Assembly (NCBI RefSeq): GCF_944324995.1
Contig: NZ_CALUYL010000006.1
Coordinates: 38,504 to 102,503 of the forward strand
Source: an uncultured Mailhella sp.
GTDB lineage: Bacteria > Desulfobacterota > Desulfovibrionia > Desulfovibrionales > Desulfovibrionaceae
Length of the DNA stretch: 64,000 bases
Direction of reading: 5' to 3'
The notes under the pieces are model-generated. The model had not been told where the DNA came from. It searched no databases and worked only from the letters and a program-made list of their open reading frames with translations. The position numbers and the translations under genes are program-made. This document shows, in pieces, positions 55,721-63,942 of this stretch. How positions within the stretch are numbered: position 1 is the stretch's first letter; each line of letters begins with the position of its first letter.

Positions 55721-56689
55721 ATGAACATCTATTTCAAAAGCGTGCCCTTCAGCAAGAACGACGTGACCCTCGCGCTGGAATCCGGCGTGGACGGGGTCAT
55801 CGTTCCCGCCGACAAGGTGGAATCCGTGTCCGTGCTCTCCCGCACTCCCGTCATTGCGGAAGAGGACATGCCCTCCTGCGCCATGACCTCCAAGGCCGAC
55901 GAAGAACAGATCCGCGACTCGCTCCGTTCGGGAAAGCAGGTGGTTCTCGCCCGGGGATGGGAGATCATTCCCGTGGAAAACCTGCTCGCCCAGTGCGACA
56001 ACGTGACGGCCGAAGCCGGAACGCTGGAGGAAGCCGTGCTTGCGTCCGGCATTCTTCAGCGCGGCGTGCAGGGCATCGTGGTGCTGCCCGAAGCCATCGC
56101 CGATCTCAAGGAAATCGTGTCGCGCTGCAAGATCAGCCGTGAGCACGAAGACCTGGAGGAAGCCGAAATCGTCCGCGTGGAGCCCGCCGGACTCGGACAC
56201 CGCGTGTGCATCGACACCATGTCCATGCTGCACCGCGGACAGGGCATGCTGGTGGGCAATTCCAGCGCCTTCACCTTCCTTGTTCACGCCGAAACGGAGC
56301 ACAACGAATACGTGGCCTCCCGCCCCTTCCGCGTGAACGCGGGCGCGGTTCACGCCTACGTGCGCCTGCCCGGCGACGCCACGACCTATCTTTCGGAAGT
56401 GACGGCCGGAACGCAGATGCTCGTCGTGGACTACACGGGCGCCACCAGCATCGCCACCGCCGGAAGAGTGAAGATTGAAGTGCGTCCCATGCTGCTCGTG
56501 GAAGCGAAGGTCGGGGACAAGACGGGCGCCGTGTTCCTTCAGAACGCCGAGACCATACGCCTGACCGCTCCCGACGGAACTCCCGTGAGCGTGGTGACGC
56601 TCAAGCCCGGCGACAAGGTGCTCTGTCGCACCGACGAGGCCGGACGTCACTTCGGCATGCGCATCAAGGAAGACATTCAGGAGAAATAG
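55721..56689 (+). CDS. 3-dehydroquinate synthase II
   Basis: DHQ synthase II (AroB') oxidatively deaminates and cyclises the ADH sugar to 3-dehydroquinate, using NAD. The 322-residue protein has the family features DGVIVPADKVESV, a central Cys/Asp region VCIDTMSMLHRGQGMLVGNSS, a second repeat FRVNAGAVHAYV and the C-terminal GMRIKEDIQEK. It is 19 bases after aldolase copy 2 and 3 bases before pheA. No classical aroB was seen in the window. Confidence 0.92.
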   Translation: MNIYFKSVPFSKNDVTLALESGVDGVIVPADKVESVSVLSRTPVIAEEDMPSCAMTSKADEEQIRDSLRSGKQVVLARGWEIIPVENLLAQCDNVTAEAGTLEEAVLASGILQRGVQGIVVLPEAIADLKEIVSRCKISREHEDLEEAEIVRVEPAGLGHRVCIDTMSMLHRGQGMLVGNSSAFTFLVHAETEHNEYVASRPFRVNAGAVHAYVRLPGDATTYLSEVTAGTQMLVVDYTGATSIATAGRVKIEVRPMLLVEAKVGDKTGAVFLQNAETIRLTAPDGTPVSVVTLKPGDKVLCRTDEAGRHFGMRIKEDIQEK

Positions 56690-56692
56690 AGT

Positions 56693-57832
56693 ATGGCAGA
56701 GCCTTTCCAGATTCCGGGCCTCGCAGACCTGCGCAGGCAGATTGACGACGTGGACTCCCAGCTTCTTGAGCTTCTGAACCGGCGGGCAGGCCTGAGCGTG
56801 GCCGTCGGGCAGGCCAAGAGACAGGTGTCGGGCAAAGTGTTCGATCCGGCCAGGGAGGCCAGGCTTCTGGAAGGGCTCGCCAAACGCAACCCCGGTCCGC
56901 TGAAGACGGAACACATCCTTTCCATCTGGCGCGCCGTGCTTTCCGCTTCCCGTTCCCTGCAAAAACCGTGTACCGTGGCCTATCTCGGCCCGGAAGGCAC
57001 GTTCTCCTATTTTGCGGCCATGGACTTTCTCGGCGAATCCATGTCCTTCGTGCCCTGCCGCGACTTCCATGAAATTTTCCGCGGCGTGAGCCTCGGACAG
57101 TTCGACGCGGGCGTCATTCCGCTGGAAAACTCCATTCACGGCACCATCACCCAGAGCTTCGACCTGTTCTCTCAGTACGACGTGAACATTCAGGCCGAAT
57201 TCTATTCCCGCATCGCCAACAGCCTGCTCAGCCGGGAAACGTCGCTCGACAACGTGAAAACCGTGTACTCGCACGCGCAGCCGCTCGGCCAGTGCGCCGC
57301 ATGGCTGCGCGCCCATCTGCCCGGAGCGAGGCTCGTGTCCGTGGACTCCACGGCCGCCGCCGCGTGGAAGGCCTCGCAGGAAGCGGGAGCCGCATCCATC
57401 GGTCACCGCAGCATGGCCGAAAAGCTGGGCATGAGCTCCCTTGCCGACAACATTCAGGACGACGCCGCCAACTGGACGCGCTTCGTGCTCATCCGCGCGG
57501 GCGAGGTTCCCGCCGGAAGCCCGCACGAAGCCGACGCCGACAATTTCAAGTCGTCGCTGCTCTTCACGGTGAAGAACAAGGCCGGCACGCTCTGCGACGT
57601 GCTCAACGTGTTCTCCGCGCACAAGGTGAACATGACCAAGCTCGAATCCCGTCCGCTGAAGGGCCGGTGCTGGGACTACATGTTCTTTGCCGACGTGGAA
57701 TGCGATCTCACCGCCTCCCGCCGCGCCGATCTCATCCGCGATCTCGCCTCCTGCTGCACGTCTCTGCGCGTGCTCGGCTGCTATCCCGAAGGACCGCGTC
57801 TCGATTCAACCGCCAACACCACAGGATTCTGA
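56693..57832 (+). CDS. pheA: Chorismate mutase / prephenate dehydratase
   Basis: PheA makes phenylpyruvate from chorismate. The 379-residue protein has an AroQ-type chorismate mutase helix bundle (residues 10-90), a prephenate dehydratase domain (about 95-275, YLGPEGTFSYFAA, PLENSIHGTI) and a C-terminal ACT domain (about 290-365) with the Phe-binding ESRP motif in KLESRPLKG. It should be feedback-inhibited by phenylalanine. It follows DHQ synthase II after 3 bases. Confidence 0.95.
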   Translation: MAEPFQIPGLADLRRQIDDVDSQLLELLNRRAGLSVAVGQAKRQVSGKVFDPAREARLLEGLAKRNPGPLKTEHILSIWRAVLSASRSLQKPCTVAYLGPEGTFSYFAAMDFLGESMSFVPCRDFHEIFRGVSLGQFDAGVIPLENSIHGTITQSFDLFSQYDVNIQAEFYSRIANSLLSRETSLDNVKTVYSHAQPLGQCAAWLRAHLPGARLVSVDSTAAAAWKASQEAGAASIGHRSMAEKLGMSSLADNIQDDAANWTRFVLIRAGEVPAGSPHEADADNFKSSLLFTVKNKAGTLCDVLNVFSAHKVNMTKLESRPLKGRCWDYMFFADVECDLTASRRADLIRDLASCCTSLRVLGCYPEGPRLDSTANTTGF

Positions 57833-57835
57833 TTC

Positions 57836-59155
57836 ATGATAACGCTTCAGGCCCCCGCATCCAAATCCGTCTCTCACCGCACGCTCATTGCGGCCGCGCT
57901 CGCGCACGGCTCGTCGCTGGTGCGCCACGCGCTCTCCAGCGCCGATCTTGAGCGCACGCGCGACATTCTCCACACCGCAGGGGCCGTCATGGAGGATCTC
58001 GGCGACGGAAACTGGCGCGTGCAGGGCATGGAGAGAGGCCCGGTCGGAGGAATCGACGAGCCCGCCGACTGCAACGTGGGCGAATCGGGCACCACCTGCC
58101 GTCTGCTCACCGCCGTGCTGGCCGCCGGTCGCGGCTCGTTCCGCATTCACGGCGTTCCGAGAATGCACGAACGCCCCATCGGCGCGCTCGCCAAGGCCCT
58201 TCAAACGCTCGGCGCACGCGTGACCTTTGAGGAAAAGGAAGGCTATCCGCCTCTCGTGCTTTCCACGGACGGCCTTGCCGGAGGCGACGTGGACATGAGC
58301 GTGGACGAATCGAGTCAGTTTCTTTCCGGTCTGCTTCTGGCCGCGCCCTTCTGCCCCTCGCCGCTGCGCATTTCTCTCACGGGCAAAAAGGTGGTGTCCT
58401 GGCCCTATGTGGGACTCACGCTGCAGGTGCTGGAAGACTTCGGCATCGCCTTTGAGGTGGAAATGCTGACGGGCGGCGCATGGAAGATTGTGCCGTGGAA
58501 AAGCGTTCAGGAAGCGCGTCCCGGAGAGCTTCGCATCACCGTGCATCCCGGCAGCTACAAAAGCGGCGAATACCGCGTGGAAGGCGACTGGTCCGGAGCC
58601 TCCTACCTGCTTGCCGCCGGAGCCGTGGGCCGCGAGCCCGTGCTCGTGACGGGGCTTCGCCCCGACTCATTGCAGGGCGACCGCGCCATCCTGACCATTC
58701 TGCGGGACATGGGCGCGTCCATCGACGTGCGAAGCGACGGCATTCTCGTGAGCCCCTCGAAGCTGCACGGCATCACCGTGGACATGGGAGCCTGCCCCGA
58801 TCTCGTGCCCACCGTGGCCATGACGGCGGCCTACGCCGAAGGCGAAACGCGCATGGAAAACATCGCCCACCTCCGCCTCAAGGAATGCGACCGCATTTCC
58901 GCCTGCGCCGCGGAACTTTCCCGCATCGGCGCGTCCGTGGAGGAAGGCGCGGATTATCTTGCCGTGCGCGGTCTTGCGCCGAATGCGCCTTCCATTCCCG
59001 AAGGCACGGTGTTCCACACCTACAACGATCACCGCATCGCCATGTCCGCATCGCTCCTCGGTCTCGGCCGGGGGCAGCGCGTCGTGGTGGACGATCCCGC
59101 CGTGGTGCGCAAGTCCTTCCCCGAATTCTGGAACGTGTGGAGCGCCCTTGCATGA
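57836..59155 (+). CDS. aroA: 5-enolpyruvylshikimate-3-phosphate synthase
   Basis: EPSP synthase joins shikimate-3-phosphate and PEP. The 439-residue protein has ASKSVSHRTLIAAAL at the N-terminus, NVGESGTTCRLLTAVLA, VDESSQFLSGLLLAAPF and HLRLKECDRISACAAEL, all family signatures. There is no ribosome-site gap from pheA (3 bases). The stop overlaps tyrA by ATGA. The glyphosate-site Gly/Thr/Pro region was not examined in detail. Confidence 0.95.
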   Translation: MITLQAPASKSVSHRTLIAAALAHGSSLVRHALSSADLERTRDILHTAGAVMEDLGDGNWRVQGMERGPVGGIDEPADCNVGESGTTCRLLTAVLAAGRGSFRIHGVPRMHERPIGALAKALQTLGARVTFEEKEGYPPLVLSTDGLAGGDVDMSVDESSQFLSGLLLAAPFCPSPLRISLTGKKVVSWPYVGLTLQVLEDFGIAFEVEMLTGGAWKIVPWKSVQEARPGELRITVHPGSYKSGEYRVEGDWSGASYLLAAGAVGREPVLVTGLRPDSLQGDRAILTILRDMGASIDVRSDGILVSPSKLHGITVDMGACPDLVPTVAMTAAYAEGETRMENIAHLRLKECDRISACAAELSRIGASVEEGADYLAVRGLAPNAPSIPEGTVFHTYNDHRIAMSASLLGLGRGQRVVVDDPAVVRKSFPEFWNVWSALA

Positions 59156-59988
59156 GCGAACGCATCGTCATTGTAGGGTGCCGCGGCCGCATGGGCTCCA
59201 TGCTCATGGAGCGCTTCGGCCGCAATCCGCAACTTGACCCCGCAGGTCTCGATCTGCCCTTTGAGGAGCAGGCCATGCAGGAGGCCTGCCGGGGGGCGCG
59301 CCTGGTGCTTTTGTGCATACCGGCCACGGCCATAGCCGACACCGTCTCCCTGCTTCGCCCCTTCATGGAGAAAAACGCCATCCTTGCCGACATCACCTCG
59401 GTGAAGGAACTGCCCATGCAGCACATGGAAAGTCTGTGGGATGGGCCGGTGGTGGGCACGCATCCGCTCTTCGGGCCCGTGCCCGCGCAGGACCTGGAAC
59501 TGCGCGTGACCATCGTGCCCGGCAGGCGGGCCTCGGAAGAGGACACAAGTTTTGTGGAGAGCCTGTTTCAGGGCTTCGGCTGCGTGACCTTCCGCGCCAC
59601 GGCCGAAGAGCACGACATCGCGGAAGCCAAGATTCAGGGCATGAACTTCATCACGAGCGCGGTGTATTTCGCCATGACGGCGGAAGACCCCGCGCTTCTG
59701 CCGTACATAACCCCCTCCTTCCTGCGGCGCATGAACTCCTCGGAAAAGCAGCTCATGGAAGACGGCGCGCTGTTCACCTGGCTTTTCGAAGCCAACCCCC
59801 ACAGTCAGGCCATGACGCGCCAGTACCGCAATCTGCTTTCGCTGGCCGCCGCGGGCGATGTGGACCTCATTCTGCACAAGGCCCGCTGGTGGTGGAAGGA
59901 AGGCGAAGAGAAAAAGAAAATTCACGAAGAAGCCCGCAAGGTGGCTCTCCAGTCGGCCCGCATGGGGCTGAAAAAAGGACAACAATAA
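59152..59988 (+). CDS. tyrA: Prephenate dehydrogenase
   Basis: TyrA oxidises prephenate to 4-hydroxyphenylpyruvate. The 278-residue protein has an N-terminal NAD-binding motif VGCRGRMGSMLM, a substrate-site segment GTHPLFGP and HDIAEAKIQGMNF, and a helical C-terminal half. It lacks a chorismate mutase or ACT domain, so feedback control differs from enteric TyrA. Start and stop overlap aroA and aroC. Confidence 0.93.
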   Translation: MSERIVIVGCRGRMGSMLMERFGRNPQLDPAGLDLPFEEQAMQEACRGARLVLLCIPATAIADTVSLLRPFMEKNAILADITSVKELPMQHMESLWDGPVVGTHPLFGPVPAQDLELRVTIVPGRRASEEDTSFVESLFQGFGCVTFRATAEEHDIAEAKIQGMNFITSAVYFAMTAEDPALLPYITPSFLRRMNSSEKQLMEDGALFTWLFEANPHSQAMTRQYRNLLSLAAAGDVDLILHKARWWWKEGEEKKKIHEEARKVALQSARMGLKKGQQ

Positions 59989-61046
59989 TGCGTTACAGCC
60001 TGTTCGGCGAATCCCACGGCCCGGCCATCGGCGTCGTACTTCAGGGCGTCCCTTCGGGACTCGACATCGACGAGAACTTCATCCGCGCCGAAATGGCGCG
60101 CCGCGCGCCCGGCAAATCGCCGCTTGCCACGGCAAGAAACGAAAAGGACGAAGTGCGCATCCTGAGCGGCGTGTTCGAGGGCAAGGCCTGCGGCACGCCC
60201 CTTTGCGGCGTGATAGAAAACACCGACACCCGCTCCCGCGACTACGCCGCCACCCGCTGGCTCGCCCGCCCCGGCCATGCAGACTTCACCGCCCATCTTC
60301 GCTACCGCGGCTTCGAGGACTACCGCGGCGGCGGTCACTTTTCCGGCCGGCTCACGGCCCCGCTGGTCTTTGCCGGAGCCGTGGCCAAGCTGGCCCTGCG
60401 CGCCCGGGGCGTGGAAGTGCTCGCGCGCGTCAAGAGCATTGCGGGCATCGATGACGCTCCCCTCGATCTGGCCTCTCCCGATGTCGAGGCCCTGCGGGCC
60501 GCGGCCCGCAAGCCCCTGCCCGTCATCGACGATGCGCGCGGCGAAGCCATGCAGCAGGCCATTCTCGACGCCCGGGGCGACGGCGACTCCGCAGGCGGAC
60601 TCATCCAGTGCTTTGCGCTCAACGTGCCCGCCGGACTCGGCAGCCCGGACTTCGATGAAAACATCGAAAGTCTCATCGCCCGGCACATGTTCGCCGTGCC
60701 CGCAGTCAAGGGACTGGCCTTCGGCGCGGGCTTCGACTTCGCTTCCATGCGCGGAAGCGAAGCCAACGACTCTCTTACGCCGGGCAACCCCCTCCGCACC
60801 CGCACCAACAACAACGGCGGCATCAACGGCGGCATTTCCAACGGCATGCCCGTCGTGTTCACCGTGGTCGTCAAGCCCACGCCCTCCATCGGCAAAGAGC
60901 AGGACACCGTCAACATGAGCACCGGCGAGGCCGCAAAACTCACCATCTCCGGCAGGCACGACCCCTGCATTCTTTCGCGCGCCGTGCCCGTCATCGAGGC
61001 CGCCTGCGCTCTGGCCCTCACCGAACTGCCGGGAGTGCTCGCATGA
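59988..61046 (+). CDS. aroC: Chorismate synthase
   Basis: Chorismate synthase needs reduced FMN and makes chorismate from EPSP. The 352-residue protein has GESHGPAIGVVLQGVPSG, ARRAPGKSPLATARNEKDEV, GGGHFSGRLTAPLV, TRTNNNGGINGGISNGMPVV and SGRHDPCILSRAVPVIEA, all diagnostic. The start shares bases with the tyrA stop (TAATG), and its stop overlaps aroK. Confidence 0.96.
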   Translation: MRYSLFGESHGPAIGVVLQGVPSGLDIDENFIRAEMARRAPGKSPLATARNEKDEVRILSGVFEGKACGTPLCGVIENTDTRSRDYAATRWLARPGHADFTAHLRYRGFEDYRGGGHFSGRLTAPLVFAGAVAKLALRARGVEVLARVKSIAGIDDAPLDLASPDVEALRAAARKPLPVIDDARGEAMQQAILDARGDGDSAGGLIQCFALNVPAGLGSPDFDENIESLIARHMFAVPAVKGLAFGAGFDFASMRGSEANDSLTPGNPLRTRTNNNGGINGGISNGMPVVFTVVVKPTPSIGKEQDTVNMSTGEAAKLTISGRHDPCILSRAVPVIEAACALALTELPGVLA

Positions 61047-61561
61047 AAAATCTCGTGCTCATAGGACTTTCCGGCTGCGGCAAGAGCACCTTCGGCAGAA
61101 GGCTCGCGAAAAGGCTGCGCCTGCCGCTTCTCGACACCGACGTCATGATCGAAAAAAAGACGGGCCGCACCATTCCGGACATCTTTGCCGCAGACGGCGA
61201 GTCGGGCTTCCGGGACATCGAATCCGCCTGCGCCCGGGAAGCCGCCGCCGTGCAGGGCGCCGTCATATCCACGGGCGGAGGCATGATTCTGCGCGAAGAA
61301 AACATGAAGGAACTTTCCAAAAACGGCCTTGTCGTCTTCATCGACCGCCATCCTTCCCGCATTCTCCGCTCCACCACGCTGAAGGACCGCCCGCTCGTGC
61401 AGGACGACAAAGACAAGCTCTTCCGCCTCTACGCCGCCCGACTTGCCCTGTACCGCCGTCACGCCGACGTGACCGTTCCCAATCACGGCGGCCCGCGCAC
61501 CCTGAAGCGCCGCATTCTCCAGGTACTGCGGCATTACCGCCGCAGCAATTCCCACGTCTGA
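61043..61561 (+). CDS. aroK: Shikimate kinase
   Basis: Shikimate kinase phosphorylates shikimate. The 172-residue protein has the P-loop GLSGCGKST, the substrate Asp in DTDVMIEKKTG, the Gly-rich VISTGGGMILREEN and the lid DRPLVQD. Its start overlaps the aroC stop (ATGA) and it precedes aroE by 15 bases. Confidence 0.95.
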   Translation: MKNLVLIGLSGCGKSTFGRRLAKRLRLPLLDTDVMIEKKTGRTIPDIFAADGESGFRDIESACAREAAAVQGAVISTGGGMILREENMKELSKNGLVVFIDRHPSRILRSTTLKDRPLVQDDKDKLFRLYAARLALYRRHADVTVPNHGGPRTLKRRILQVLRHYRRSNSHV

Positions 61562-61576
61562 CCCACGGAGTCTTCC

Positions 61577-62443
61577 ATGAGCAGCATTCTGAACGGAAAG
61601 AAACTGGCCGTCATCGGCGATCCCATCGAACACAGCCTCTCCCCGCTCATTCAGCAGGCCATGCTGGACGAACTCGGCCTCTACTGCACCTACGGCCGCA
61701 TTCTCGTTCCCGCCGGAACCGTGGCGGCCTGGCTGCCCGGCACGCCCGGCATGAACCTTGCGGGCTTCAACGCCACCATGCCGCACAAGGCCGATCTCGT
61801 GCCCCTCATGGACACGCTCTCCGACGACGCGCGCATGTACCGCTCCGTGAACACCGTGGTCATCCGCGACGGACATTTCCACGGCCACAACACCGACGGC
61901 GCGGGATTCCTCCGCTCCCTGCTCGACGAAGACATCCTGCCTGAGGGCAAAAAGATTGCCGTGTACGGCGCCGGAGGGGCGGCCCGCTCCGTGGTGCTCA
62001 AGCTTGCCGCGGCGGAAGCCAAGTCCATTGCCGTGTGCTGCCGCACCCCGGCCAAGGCCGAAGAACTCGCCCGCTCCTCGGCCCGCGTGCATGTGGTCGC
62101 CCTCGGCAGCCCGGACTTTGAGCGGACGCTGGCCGAAGCGGATCTGTTCATCAACTGCACGCCGCTCGGCATGCAGGGCGTTCCCGCGCAGTTTGCCGAC
62201 TTCCGTTTTCTCGACGCCCTTCCCGCCTCCGCGCCGGTGTGCGATCTCATCTACCGGCCGCTCAAAACCGAACTGCTGAAGGAAGCGGAAAAACGCGGAC
62301 ATCAGACCATGAACGGCCTCGGCATGCTCATTCATCAGGCCATTCTCGCGCTGGAACTGTTCGCCGCCATGCCGCTCGACGCCGCGCTCATGAAAAAGGC
62401 CGTGGAAAAAAGGCTGATTCCGGTGCTGCATCAGAAAGTCTGA
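61577..62443 (+). CDS. aroE: Shikimate dehydrogenase
   Basis: AroE reduces 3-dehydroshikimate with NADPH. The 288-residue protein has GDPIEHSLSPLIQQAML, FNATMPHKADLV with the catalytic Lys, HNTDGAGFLRSL with the catalytic Asp, and the nucleotide-binding VYGAGGAARSVVLKL. It is the last gene of the aromatic operon. The preceding step, 3-dehydroquinate dehydratase, is not encoded here and must be elsewhere. Confidence 0.95.
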   Translation: MSSILNGKKLAVIGDPIEHSLSPLIQQAMLDELGLYCTYGRILVPAGTVAAWLPGTPGMNLAGFNATMPHKADLVPLMDTLSDDARMYRSVNTVVIRDGHFHGHNTDGAGFLRSLLDEDILPEGKKIAVYGAGGAARSVVLKLAAAEAKSIAVCCRTPAKAEELARSSARVHVVALGSPDFERTLAEADLFINCTPLGMQGVPAQFADFRFLDALPASAPVCDLIYRPLKTELLKEAEKRGHQTMNGLGMLIHQAILALELFAAMPLDAALMKKAVEKRLIPVLHQKV

Positions 62444-62447
62444 TCCA

Positions 62448-62467
62448 GAACGGGGCACGCCCCGTTC
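62448..62467 (+). terminator. Hairpin directly after aroE
   Basis: GAACGGGG (448-455) pairs with CCCCGTTC (460-467) around CACG. There is no T-tract. It probably stabilises or partially terminates the aromatic transcript. Confidence 0.45.
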
Positions 62468-62535
62468 CGAACGCCGCTGCGTCCCCCCTGCCGCAAGTGG
62501 GCCTTATTTTCTCCACGCCTTCATGCAAAAAAAAA

Positions 62536-62561
62536 GAACCGGCTCGGTTACAAGTCGGTTC
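62536..62561 (-). terminator. Minus-strand terminator
   Basis: GAACCG (536-541) pairs with CGGTTC (556-561). Ten A residues (62526-62535) make a U-tract in the minus direction. It may terminate read-through from the flavodoxin gene. Confidence 0.6.
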
Positions 62562-62722
62562 TCTCTCCGGATACTCTCTCTTGCAGCTGCTTTCTCTCTC
62601 TTGAACATTTCCTCCGGGCGTTTTCCCCAAGGCTTCGGCGGCGCGGAAAGCGCGTTTCGGCGTTTCAGGTCTTGAAACTCTTCGGGCGATACTCGCGCAC
62701 CCTGAATCCTCATGTTCAGGCC

Positions 62723-62754
62723 GGTCATCCGGGCGCGCCGACGCCCGGATGACC
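62723..62754 (-). terminator. Perfect hairpin after flavodoxin gene
   Basis: A 13-bp perfect stem (723-735 with 742-754) with a 6-base loop lies 24 bases after the flavodoxin stop. It lacks a U-tract. Confidence 0.55.
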
Positions 62755-62777
62755 CGATCATAACCAGTCTCTTTTCG

Positions 62778-63221
62778 CTACAGATCTTCAATGATGCGGT
62801 CGCACCAGGCGTCCACGTCCGCCTTGTTGCCGGAATAGTCGCCGTCCACCTTGAGGCCCTCTTCCATAATCACGGCGCCCAGGCCGGAAAGCCGGTTTTC
62901 AATCACGTCCACCGCGCCGCAGAAATGCTCAAAGCTGCTGTCGCCGCTGGCAAAACAGGCCGCCTTCTTGCCGCTTGCGCCGATGGCGTCGAAGTCCTCG
63001 AACAGCGTGTTGAAGTCGTCCTGCATTTCCACCTCGTCCGTGCCCCAGGCCGAGCAGCCGAACAGCGCGGCGTCGTAGCCGTTGCACAGTCCTTCGGCCG
63101 ACGCGTCGGCGGCGTTCAGCAGCGTGACGTCATGACCGGCGTTTCCGATGCGTTCAGCGAGAGCTTCGGCAATACCCGCGGTGTTGCCCGTCGTGGAACC
63201 ATACACAATGAGAATCTTCAT
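62778..63221 (-). CDS. Flavodoxin (short-chain, Desulfovibrio type)
   Basis: This 147-residue protein has the classic flavodoxin layout: phosphate loop KILIVYGSTTGNTAGIAEAL, first FMN-ring loop GCSAWGTDEVEMQDDF with the flanking Trp, and second loop FASGDSSFEHFCGAVD. It is the cytoplasmic one-electron carrier replaceable with ferredoxin, and is strongly reminiscent of Desulfovibrio flavodoxins (about 148 residues). It has no signal peptide, unlike the four island flavodoxins. GAGAAAG precedes the start. Confidence 0.94.
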   Translation of the reverse strand: MKILIVYGSTTGNTAGIAEALAERIGNAGHDVTLLNAADASAEGLCNGYDAALFGCSAWGTDEVEMQDDFNTLFEDFDAIGASGKKAACFASGDSSFEHFCGAVDVIENRLSGLGAVIMEEGLKVDGDYSGNKADVDAWCDRIIEDL

Positions 63222-63420
63222 GGCTTTCTCCAGAAAAAAACCTCCGAAACAGAGACCCTAGGGCAGTGGCCCGTTCCCGACCCCGTGTCGAAAACCGGCG
63301 ATCCCTGTCCCGGAGGGAAGATAAGTTCGCGTTTTTTGCACGGCGGAGAGCATACCGCCCCTCTCCGCCGTGCTCGACCAGGAGTACGCACCCCGCAATC
63401 GCGGGATGGATGCAGGACAG

Positions 63421-63877
63421 AAATTTTGCCGGACCTTCGCTGTGAGCCGAAAGTCCGGCCGGGGGGGGAGGAGACTGGAGCCTTGCGACCCCAGAGCAAA
63501 TTTTGCCGACATGTCATGGCGTGCATGCCGGCAATGCGGAGGAGAACTTTTCGGGCCACCTGTTTTTCCCGAAAAGTATGGCGAATGTGTTGACGAACAG
63601 AAACGTTCGTGCTCCTGCCGCACGGCAGAAATTTTGCCGGAACACCCGCGTGATCCGGCACGGAACGTCGCCTCGGAGTTCTCGACGTTCTTATGGAGAC
63701 ATGAAGCGCTCGGATCGCCTCATGCTGTTATGGCAAACATGGGGTGGACTCCTCGGGCCGTTCCCCACCGCGGGGAACGGCCCTCGCCGCACCAGGAGAC
63801 TGAGGGTTACCCTCAGCACGGAACACGACCCGGTCGTATTCCAATATCGAGCAGGCAAGCCTGCGGAAATTTTGCCG
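63421..63877 (+). repeat. Four copies of AAATTTTGCCG
   Basis: Exact copies start at 63421, 63498, 63629 and 63867. Copies 3 and 4 are immediately preceded by a small hairpin (615-628 and 851-864); copies 1 and 2 have weaker stems upstream (392-405 and 475-494). Words resembling AGGAG with ACT or TAC recur before copies 1, 2 and 4. This looks like a degenerate repeated module. No family is recognised. Confidence 0.55.
63755..63783. repeat. Perfect 12-bp inverted repeat
   Basis: GGGCCGTTCCCC (755-766) and GGGGAACGGCCC (772-783) flank ACCGC. It has no U-tract in either direction. Confidence 0.6.
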
Positions 63878-63923
63878 CCTGACGACTCCGGCTCCCGCCG
63901 GGTCAAGCCATCGTCAGACGGCC

Positions 63924-63942
63924 GGGGGGGGGGGGGGGGGGG
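63924..63942 (+). repeat. 19-base poly-G tract
   Basis: An uninterrupted run of 19 G residues is followed by 7 A residues. Long G runs are typical of slipped-strand phase variation but also of sequencing or assembly failure. A possible ATG (63980) opens 38 bases later but the frame leaves the window. Confidence 0.7.

Larger units (their letters stand above)
62444..62777. other. Convergent gap between aroE and flavodoxin
   Basis: This is 334 bases with three hairpins: 62448-62467, 62536-62561 (minus U-tract) and 62723-62754 (13-bp perfect stem). A minus-strand frame through it reads basic residues but has no ribosome site and runs through a terminator; I do not call it a gene. Confidence 0.5.

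Noticed and set aside
62504..62791. Minus-strand 95-codon frame after aroE
   Set aside because: It starts inside the flavodoxin 3' end, has no ribosome site and passes through a U-tailed hairpin.
63421..63877. CRISPR array
   Set aside because: Copies are only 11 bases and spacings are irregular (77, 131, 238 bases).
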